The translations under genes were made by a program, and so were the position numbers. A stretch of 10,545 bases of DNA from the NCBI GenBank assembly GCA_004357365.1, contig SMVT01000175.1, positions 1-10,545 on the forward strand, read 5' to 3'. Positions within the stretch are counted from its first letter, which is position 1. Every line of letters begins with the position of its first letter. This document shows positions 6,579 through 10,545 of the stretch, in pieces. The notes beneath the pieces are model-generated. The model was not told where the DNA came from, ran no database searches, and saw nothing but the letters and a program-made list of their open reading frames with translations. Source of the DNA: Nitrospina sp. Lineage in GTDB: Bacteria > Nitrospinota > Nitrospinia > Nitrospinales > Nitrospinaceae.

Positions 6579-6636
6579 ATAATTACCAAAACCCAAAACC
6601 AACTTCTCGTTTGGGGTTCTTAGGACCCTTCAGGTC

Positions 6637-6662
6637 GGCCCAACCCCTAAAAAGGCTGGGCC
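6637..6662 (-). other. Hairpin in the leader of the first operon gene
   Basis: Minus-strand GGCCCAGCC pairs with GGTTGGGCC (9 bp with one G-T wobble) around a T-rich 8-nt loop. It lies between the predicted promoter and ATG 6578. No T-run follows the stem, so it is not a standard terminator; it could be a regulatory leader structure or have no role. A 10-bp palindrome, GTTTATAAAC (6761-6770), sits just after the stop of the upstream gene. I see nothing else in the gap 6579-6779 besides this hairpin, the palindrome and the promoter candidate. Confidence 0.35.
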
Positions 6663-6697
6663 CTCTAACACCCTTAATTTTAAGAAAGTTTACCGAT

Positions 6698-6726
6698 AAA
6701 GTATCACCCGCCCGGCAATTTTTCAA
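6698..6726 (-). promoter_or_regulatory. Candidate sigma-70 promoter for the nine-gene DUF1566 run
   Basis: On the minus strand TTGAAA (6721-6726) and TACTTT (6698-6703) are separated by 17 nt, and a TG one base before the -10 makes it an extended -10 type. Transcription would begin near 6690, leaving a leader of about 110 nt before ATG 6578. The -10 itself is a weak match, so this is a prediction. Confidence 0.4.
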
Positions 6727-6779
6727 TACCTAACCACGCAAAACCCGCCAGCCCGCCGAAGTTTATAAACCTTTAAGAA

Positions 6780-7274
6780 TCAACGTTGCTCGCTGATGAT
6801 CATGCCCTTTTTAGGTGGAATTTTGCTGAGGGCGACCCGAGCCGCCTCGTCCATGGTGCCTCGCACCAGGCGGACGCTGGTTTCCAAGTTGTCGTCCACC
6901 TCTTTATGCCCTCCGGTGCCGCTGGCGAACGAGAACACGTAGGCGGTAATTTTCCCCCGGGTGTTGTTGGTCCAGGTGTCGTAACCGCCACCTTCGCTGA
7001 ACACCGGGTCGATATACAGGGCCATTTCATATTTATCCTGAATGGACTTCTCCTTCTCCCGGTAATACAGGGAATTCGCTTCGTCCTTGCTGGGCAGTCG
7101 CCAGTCGCTGTATCCGCCGAAGGCTTCCTTATTCATTTTAGCGATGAATTTTTTGGCGACGGAAAAAACCAGGAATCGCTTGAACACATTATAGGAATCA
7201 TTTTGCATCCACGTCAGCTGGCTTTTCCGGTCCGTGACGGTTCCGTTTCCGTTGTCTACGAATCGTTCTTCCAT
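6780..7274 (-). CDS. DUF1566 domain protein, separately transcribed
   Basis: A 164-residue predicted cytosolic protein. One DUF1566 domain: RFVDNGNGTVTD (4-15), LTW (20-22), FGGYSDWRLPSKDEANSLYY (52-71), YIDPVF (87-92), GGGYDTW (95-101) and SVRLVRGT (133-140). A C-terminal extension of about 24 residues (141-164, basic and hydrophobic) is not seen in the neighbours. ATG 7274 is firmly placed by GGGGAGG 6 nt upstream; a GTG at 7289 precedes that site and can be dismissed. A strong terminator (about 7346-7380) lies between it and the preceding secreted-protein gene, and a 201-nt gap separates it from the next DUF1566 gene, so it is probably a monocistronic unit or only weakly linked to the nine-gene run. 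Confidence 0.9.
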   Translation of the reverse strand: MEERFVDNGNGTVTDRKSQLTWMQNDSYNVFKRFLVFSVAKKFIAKMNKEAFGGYSDWRLPSKDEANSLYYREKEKSIQDKYEMALYIDPVFSEGGGYDTWTNNTRGKITAYVFSFASGTGGHKEVDDNLETSVRLVRGTMDEAARVALSKIPPKKGMIISEQR

Positions 7275-7317
7275 ATCTTGCCTCCCCACATCGGATCTTA
7301 TCGATTCATTTGAAATT

Positions 7318-7347
7318 TAGATAAGCCCCCCGGCCCATTCGGTTCAA
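7318..7347 (-). promoter_or_regulatory. Weak promoter candidate and inverted repeat before the monocistronic DUF1566 gene
   Basis: TTGAAC (7342-7347) and TATCTA (7318-7323) are 18 nt apart on the minus strand, directly downstream of the terminator T-run. The adjacent stretch 7297-7325 begins and ends with CTTATC/GATAAG in inverted orientation, a possible operator. Both matches are weak. Confidence 0.22.
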
Positions 7348-7380
7348 AAAAAAAGCCGGAAGGTCGAAACCCTCCGGCTT
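7346..7380 (-). terminator. Strong rho-independent terminator of the secreted-protein gene
   Basis: Reading the minus strand, AAGCCGGAGG pairs with CCTTCCGGCTT (about 10 bp, one bulged base) and is followed by an unbroken run of nine Ts (7354-7346). It lies about 25 nt past the stop of the secreted-protein gene at 7406 and separates it from the DUF1566 genes. Confidence 0.92.
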
Positions 7381-7405
7381 GGATAAAACTAATGTAAAAA
7401 TAAGC

Positions 7406-7897
7406 TTAACGATGGAGTTCGGACTTGGCACCCGTAACACCGTAGATACCGCGCTCGGTGCCTGCCGGTTGACCCAGACCCGGCTCTATGTAAGTACCGG
7501 GCTGTACGTGGTCCATATGGTAGTGGGTCTGATACGTTTTTTGGGAACCGGGATCGATTCTCCAGTCATGGCGGTCAGAGCGCTGACGCTGACAGTTCAC
7601 TACAATGGGTGCCGGACCCTTGTTCCAAAAGTCGGTTCTCATAGCAATCGAACCGGCCTGATAGCCGCCGGGAGCAATCACTCTTGTCATTTTTTTGCCC
7701 CAATTGTAGCCCCAAGGGCCAATATCAAAGGTTACCTTGGTGGATTGGGTCTCACTGGTATTGTAGAAAATCCACGAGGCGTTTTCACAAATACTGTGTC
7801 CCCCCGACTTAACCGATGTTTCATTGGCGGCGGCCAAGGACGCAAAGGCCAACAGAACGAAAGCCACGGACAAGACGGCAATTAATTTTCTTACCAT
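7406..7897 (-). CDS. Small secreted protein of unknown family
   Basis: A 163-residue precursor. It has a clear Sec signal peptide: basic start MVRK, hydrophobic core to about residue 21, and an Ala-rich cleavage site (A22-A24, then NE). The mature part of about 139 residues is rich in aromatic residues, Gly, Pro and His (a HYHMDH segment at 125-130) and has two cysteines (Cys37, Cys102) that could form one disulfide outside the cytoplasm. There are no lipobox and no membrane segments after the signal. The spacing of short beta-like stretches suggests a small beta-sandwich, but I do not recognise a family. ATG 7897 has GGGGGAG 4-6 nt upstream; the in-frame extension to 7942 adds a non-signal tail and is unlikely. 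Its strong ribosome site and terminator suggest an individually controlled, possibly abundant product. Confidence 0.82.
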   Translation of the reverse strand: MVRKLIAVLSVAFVLLAFASLAAANETSVKSGGHSICENASWIFYNTSETQSTKVTFDIGPWGYNWGKKMTRVIAPGGYQAGSIAMRTDFWNKGPAPIVVNCQRQRSDRHDWRIDPGSQKTYQTHYHMDHVQPGTYIEPGLGQPAGTERGIYGVTGAKSELHR

Positions 7898-7941
7898 TGT
7901 GCTCCCCCTTTCAAATTGGTGGTATTTAGAAACACTTCTCA

Positions 7942-7972
7942 ATTATATTTACTAAAAGTCAATAGGACTCAA
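7942..7972 (-). promoter_or_regulatory. Proximal promoter candidate for the secreted-protein gene
   Basis: A perfect minus-strand TATAAT (7942-7947) lies about 45 nt before ATG 7897. The best -35-like match, TTGAGT (7967-7972), is 19 nt away, longer than ideal, so the -10 is stronger evidence than the pair. Confidence 0.35.
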
Positions 7973-8087
7973 AAACTCTTTTCAAATCCGGGAACCCTCT
8001 GAATACCATTCACATCCCGCACCTTAGATACTGCGCCATGGCTCGGCCCCACTGGGCGAGGCTTACCACTAGTCTCGTATGCAGGGA

Positions 8088-8116
8088 AAATTAGCAAAAC
8101 CCGCATATCAAGTCAA
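8088..8116 (-). promoter_or_regulatory. Distal sigma-70 promoter candidate
   Basis: TTGACT (8111-8116) and TAATTT (8088-8093) on the minus strand are 17 nt apart, with TG one base before the -10 (extended -10). Transcription would start near 8081 and run through the possible structure at 8031-8084 towards the secreted-protein gene, giving a leader of about 180 nt, or a short separate RNA. Confidence 0.45.
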
Positions 8117-8204
8117 GGTTAAAATCCTACCACCCCATTTAAAAAATAATCCGTTTAAAATCAACTAGTTACCGCTGGACCCGATTTCTCCCGGGGGTTC
8201 CCCC

Positions 8205-8600
8205 TCAGACCTGGAATTTGAGGGAGGTCAAATTTATCAAATGGGTGGAGTTCATCAGAGCACGCTCCCCCTCTTCGGTCAGGTCGTTGACCACCAGTTG
8301 AATGGATTTCAGACTGGTCAGGGTGGTGGAAAGGGCGAGATATTCGGCCCCGATGTCGGTGATCCGGTTGGATTTCAAGTTCAGCGTTCTTAAATTGGAG
8401 AACACCGGCGACTCGGCAAGGGCCTTGACGCCATTGTCCCCGATGTCGTTTTGCGAAAGGTCCAACGCCCGCAGGGTGGACAATTCTTCGCATTGCGCCA
8501 ACTCTTTCGCGCCGACTTCGCGAATGTATTTGGCCTTGAGGTTCAGCACCTGCCCGTCCTTGCTCAGATGGTCTTTGATCAGTTTTTTAATTTCGGCCAT
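8205..8600 (-). CDS. Small leucine-rich repeat protein (ribonuclease-inhibitor-like repeats)
   Basis: A 131-residue protein with about four LRR units of 24-28 residues. The consensus L-x-L-x-x-N-x-I-x-x-x-G-A-x-x-L-A is clear at LRALDLSQNDIGDNGVKALA (43-62) and LRTLNLKSNRITDIGAEYLA (70-89), with weaker flanking copies at about 18-41 and 97-125. Such repeats form a curved solenoid used for protein binding. No signal peptide or membrane segment is seen, so it is predicted cytosolic, unlike many bacterial LRR effectors. ATG 8600 has GAGG about 10 nt upstream. It follows the TPR gene by 45 nt and is the last gene of the NHL-DUF1566-TPR-LRR run; its partner is unknown. Confidence 0.87.
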   Translation of the reverse strand: MAEIKKLIKDHLSKDGQVLNLKAKYIREVGAKELAQCEELSTLRALDLSQNDIGDNGVKALAESPVFSNLRTLNLKSNRITDIGAEYLALSTTLTSLKSIQLVVNDLTEEGERALMNSTHLINLTSLKFQV

Positions 8601-8645
8601 AAGAGACTTGCCTCAATGTTTTTTAAAATGAAAGACCCATTAAAT

Positions 8646-9485
8646 TTATCCCGACCCTTCGATGTCTTTGGCTTCGAATCCGTATTCGTCAAACGACTTC
8701 CATCCTTGGGCCAGCATTTTCTTGGCGTACTTGATCATCAGATTGGCTTGAGAATGGCTGGGGTCGATTTCCAGGGTTTTTTTAATCAGCTTCAGGGCCT
8801 TCTTGACATCCTGAACCTCACTTCCATACTTGGCAATCTGACGGGATTTATCGATCAGGTCCGAGCCCCATTTGTAATAAATATTGGCCAGTTGCCCCGG
8901 CGCTTCCTTGCTGATGTAGTCCACCAGTTCGTCATCCGCTTTCAATTGCGGAAGAAATGTCATCGCGTTCTGAAAATGTTCGATCGGAATCGTGTAATCC
9001 TCATCGTACACATCGACGATGGAATCCCCCGGCTTGTGCGCGGAATGCAAACCGATCGAGCTTTTCACCACCACGGACTGAATTCCGGACAGCAGTTGAT
9101 GGAAGATCAGATTGCCGACTCCAAAATGAATGATGGCGTGGTAGGCCTGTTCGGTATCGCATTCCAGGGCGCGCTGGTATTCGGCGAGGGCCTCTTCCCG
9201 TTCCTCCAGCTCTTCGAGCGCTTCGGCCAGATTGTAATGATGAATGCAGTTGTCCGGATCTTCTTCAAGAGCGGCGCGGAATTCCTCGATCTGCGTCTCC
9301 AGGTCGAACTCCGCCAGCTCCTCCCCTTCTTTTTCATACTCAACAACCGGCGCGTCGTCCTCCTCCGCGGGCGGGTTGGGATCGGCCTCGTGTTCCTCCG
9401 ATCCCGACACCTCGGCATCGGATTCCGCTTCCGCCGCCGGGTCTTCCGGCAGGGCGCTGGCCTCTTCTTTATCGTCCGGACTCAT
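8646..9485 (-). CDS. TPR-repeat protein with acidic N-terminal region
   Basis: A 279-residue predicted cytosolic protein. Residues 1-62 are strongly acidic and Ala/Pro-rich, probably disordered. TPR-like helices follow: about 64-80, a good repeat at about 81-114 (HYNLAEAL...EEALAEYQRALECD), and another C-terminal pair at about 197-260, with KALKLIKKTLEIDP at 229-242. The middle section (about 115-190) is not clearly TPR. TPRs are protein-protein interaction scaffolds; the partner cannot be read from sequence. ATG 9485 follows the secreted DUF1566 gene by 28 nt; the nearest Shine-Dalgarno-like GGGAG is about 13 nt away, further than usual. The LRR gene follows after 45 nt. A long open frame on the opposite strand across this gene is a shadow of its codon bias. 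Confidence 0.87.
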   Translation of the reverse strand: MSPDDKEEASALPEDPAAEAESDAEVSGSEEHEADPNPPAEEDDAPVVEYEKEGEELAEFDLETQIEEFRAALEEDPDNCIHHYNLAEALEELEEREEALAEYQRALECDTEQAYHAIIHFGVGNLIFHQLLSGIQSVVVKSSIGLHSAHKPGDSIVDVYDEDYTIPIEHFQNAMTFLPQLKADDELVDYISKEAPGQLANIYYKWGSDLIDKSRQIAKYGSEVQDVKKALKLIKKTLEIDPSHSQANLMIKYAKKMLAQGWKSFDEYGFEAKDIEGSG

Positions 9486-9513
9486 GATTTTTTAAAAACT
9501 CCCGGACCCGGGT

Positions 9514-10167
9514 TCATTTCCGGGCCAATTCCGCATCGGTCGAATCGCGGACCGCGCGAATCACGCTGAGGGAGTGCTGGATGCCTCCCTTCATGCTCAC
9601 ATAGGACTTGCCGCGGATGTAATTGTACCCCCACGCCATGTCTTCCTTGTGTTCTTCGCTGGTCCAGTAACAGCAATGGCTCTTGCCGAAAATGGGATCG
9701 ATGTGCACCTCATTTTTGGTCCAGTAATAATTCCAGGAAATGGACTGGTTTTCATCGAACAAGCCGGCCAATTCCTTGCGGGTAGGCAGGCGCCAGTTGG
9801 CGGCTCCCCCGAATTGGGTCTCATTGAGTTCGCGGATAAAGTTCTGGGCCTTGTGCCAGTTGATCCACTGCTTGCGAATTTGATACGAGTCGAGCTGGAC
9901 CCAGATCAATTGGGTTTCGAGATCGGTCACGGTTCCATTTTGATTGTCTTGAAACCGGGGGTTGTCGGAAGTGAGAACAACCTCCGTCTGGGGCTCGGTA
10001 AGCGTCAAAATCTGTCCGCCAAACTCATAATCCGTTTTATCTTCTTTTAGTTTTTGAGGGTCCGCGCCGACCGTTTCTTCTGCCTGCACAAGCCCGGAAG
10101 AAATCGTCACCAGAAATACCGCCAGGGCCAACCTTCCCCACACCGCTGCCAACCGCTGGCTCATCAT
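9514..10167 (-). CDS. Secreted DUF1566 domain protein
   Basis: A 217-residue precursor and the only DUF1566 protein here with an export signal: MMSQR start, a hydrophobic stretch to about residue 26 and a VQA site (27-29) followed by EET. The mature protein has an acidic linker (about 30-70) and one DUF1566 domain: FQDNQNGTVTD (72-82), LIWV (87-90), WINWHKAQNF (101-110), FGGAANWRLPTRKELAGLF (119-137), HIDPIF (155-160), CCYWTS (165-170) and VIRAVRDS (202-209). The adjacent Cys165-Cys166 pair is peculiar to this copy. It is expected in the periplasm or outside the cell. ATG 10167 overlaps the stop of the NHL gene (ATGA), which favours translational coupling; the in-frame sequence up to 10257 lies inside that gene and would mask the signal peptide. 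Confidence 0.9.
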   Translation of the reverse strand: MMSQRLAAVWGRLALAVFLVTISSGLVQAEETVGADPQKLKEDKTDYEFGGQILTLTEPQTEVVLTSDNPRFQDNQNGTVTDLETQLIWVQLDSYQIRKQWINWHKAQNFIRELNETQFGGAANWRLPTRKELAGLFDENQSISWNYYWTKNEVHIDPIFGKSHCCYWTSEEHKEDMAWGYNYIRGKSYVSMKGGIQHSLSVIRAVRDSTDAELARK

Positions 10168-10545
10168 TCGTCCGTGGGAGCCCAGTCCGGCTCCCACGAC
10201 AGGCACAATCCGGAAGGGTTGTAAAATTGTTTTTCTTCGTTGCCGATCGATCCCCATTTGGCTACAAAATTCAAATCCGGATCGAATTTCTGAAGGCGGT
10301 GGTTCAGTGTGTCCATGACAAAAACGAAACCGTAGGGATCTTCGACCACGGCCATCGGGCAGTTGAACTGGCCGTCGCGTTTTCCAAATTCGCTGATGGC
10401 CCTGATGAAATTGCCTTCGCGGTCGAACAACTGCATCCGGTTCTGGCTTTTTTCCACCACCAGCAGGGTGCCGTCGGTGCGGACGGTCAGATCGTTGGGA
10501 AAGTTGAAACGGCCTTCCTCGAACCCGTACTCGCCGAACTTGGAC
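10164..10545 (-). CDS. NHL-repeat beta-propeller protein, N-terminus beyond window
   Basis: The last 126 codons of a minus-strand gene that stays open to the window edge. It shows at least two NHL repeats: FGEYG...GRFNFPNDL..., then VVEKSQNRMQLFD..., FGKRDGQFNCPMAVV, VMDTLNHRLQKFD and FYNPSGLCL, i.e. the alternating G-x-F-x-x-P and D-x-x-N-x-R-x-x-x-F-D elements of six-bladed propellers. Such propellers are binding platforms and are often secreted or surface-exposed in bacteria, but the N-terminus that would carry a signal is out of view. The GTG inside this stretch (10460) is not the start, because the repeat pattern continues upstream of it. The TGA at 10164-10166 overlaps the ATG of the secreted DUF1566 gene. 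Confidence 0.9.
   Translation of the reverse strand, partial: SKFGEYGFEEGRFNFPNDLTVRTDGTLLVVEKSQNRMQLFDREGNFIRAISEFGKRDGQFNCPMAVVEDPYGFVFVMDTLNHRLQKFDPDLNFVAKWGSIGNEEKQFYNPSGLCLSWEPDWAPTDE

Larger units (their letters stand above)
7898..8204. other. 307-nt gene-free region with promoters and a possible folded leader
   Basis: No convincing reading frame is present on either strand. It holds the two promoter candidates listed separately and a GC-rich foldable stretch at 8031-8084: CTGC (8081-8084 minus) can pair with GCAG (8031-8034 minus) around a bulged hairpin made from GCCTCGCCC and GGGCCGAGCC. The fold matches no riboswitch I know. From 8120 to 8165 it is A/T-rich. I see no standard terminator after the LRR gene: the G5/C5 pair at 8193-8204 has only a 2-nt loop and no T-run. 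Confidence 0.35.

Noticed and set aside
2842..7274. Diversity-generating retroelement using the DUF1566 proteins as variable targets
   Set aside because: Some retroelement target proteins carry domains of this general type, but I see no reverse transcriptase, no accessory gene and no near-identical template/variable repeat; the copies are diverged throughout.
8064..8170. Two ACTAGT hexamers about 100 nt apart as possible insertion or attachment sites
   Set aside because: A six-base palindrome occurring twice has no flanking similarity, no integrase or transposase nearby and is expected by chance.
8193..8204. G5-TT-C5 stem as terminator of the LRR gene
   Set aside because: A 2-nt loop cannot form a stable hairpin and there is no adjoining T-run.
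8451..9569. A 372-codon plus-strand open frame opposite the TPR and LRR genes
   Set aside because: It spans two convincing minus-strand genes and their gap, has no ribosome site or recognisable domain, and is explained by the third-position bias of the real genes.
2842..10167. CRISPR or other true DNA repeat array
   Set aside because: The recurring short similarities (around 3100, 3541, 4451, 4921, 5737, 6391, 7099 and 9788) are the codons of the conserved G-x-x-D-W-R-L-P stretch, unequal in sequence and spacing, not direct DNA repeats with spacers.

Overview
The window (about 55% GC by eye, SD-led genes, no introns) is bacterial. Gene content resembles accessory regions of Nitrospinota or deltaproteobacteria-like lineages: UXX-star type redoxin, NHL propeller, many DUF1566/Lcl_C proteins. 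No rRNA or marker protein fixes the taxon, so this is only an inference.

Layout. Positions 2-1291 (+) hold the 3' three quarters of serA (D-3-phosphoglycerate dehydrogenase), which ends at a strong bidirectional terminator (about 1310-1340). Everything to the right is on the minus strand and is best read from right to left. The far right (10545 to 8205) is a four-gene run: an NHL beta-propeller protein (cut by the window edge), a secreted DUF1566 protein overlapping it by ATGA, an acidic TPR protein and a small leucine-rich-repeat protein. Next comes a 307-nt gene-free stretch with a good sigma-70-like promoter and a possibly folded leader, followed by a small secreted protein of unknown family (7406-7897) with its own strong terminator (about 7346-7380). 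Then a single DUF1566 gene (6780-7274), a 201-nt gap with another promoter candidate, and a tight run of nine genes (6578 to 1387): DUF1566, acidic DUF1566, a 71-residue CPYT glutaredoxin-like protein, DUF1566, a double-domain DUF1566, DUF1566, DUF1566, a SEC-C zinc-motif protein and a parvulin-type prolyl isomerase with an unusual C-terminal extension. It ends against the serA terminator.

The striking feature is nine DUF1566 (Lcl_C) domains in eight genes within about 7.3 kb. All keep a W-R-[LMF]-P core but are otherwise strongly diverged, and seven of the eight proteins lack a signal peptide. DUF1566 is best known from surface proteins such as the Legionella collagen-like adhesin, so a mostly cytoplasmic, operon-encoded array sharing its transcript with a thiol-redox protein, a prolyl isomerase and a SEC-C protein is an unusual arrangement. 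A shared role in protein folding, binding or quality control is a hypothesis only; the sequence shows the arrangement, not the function.
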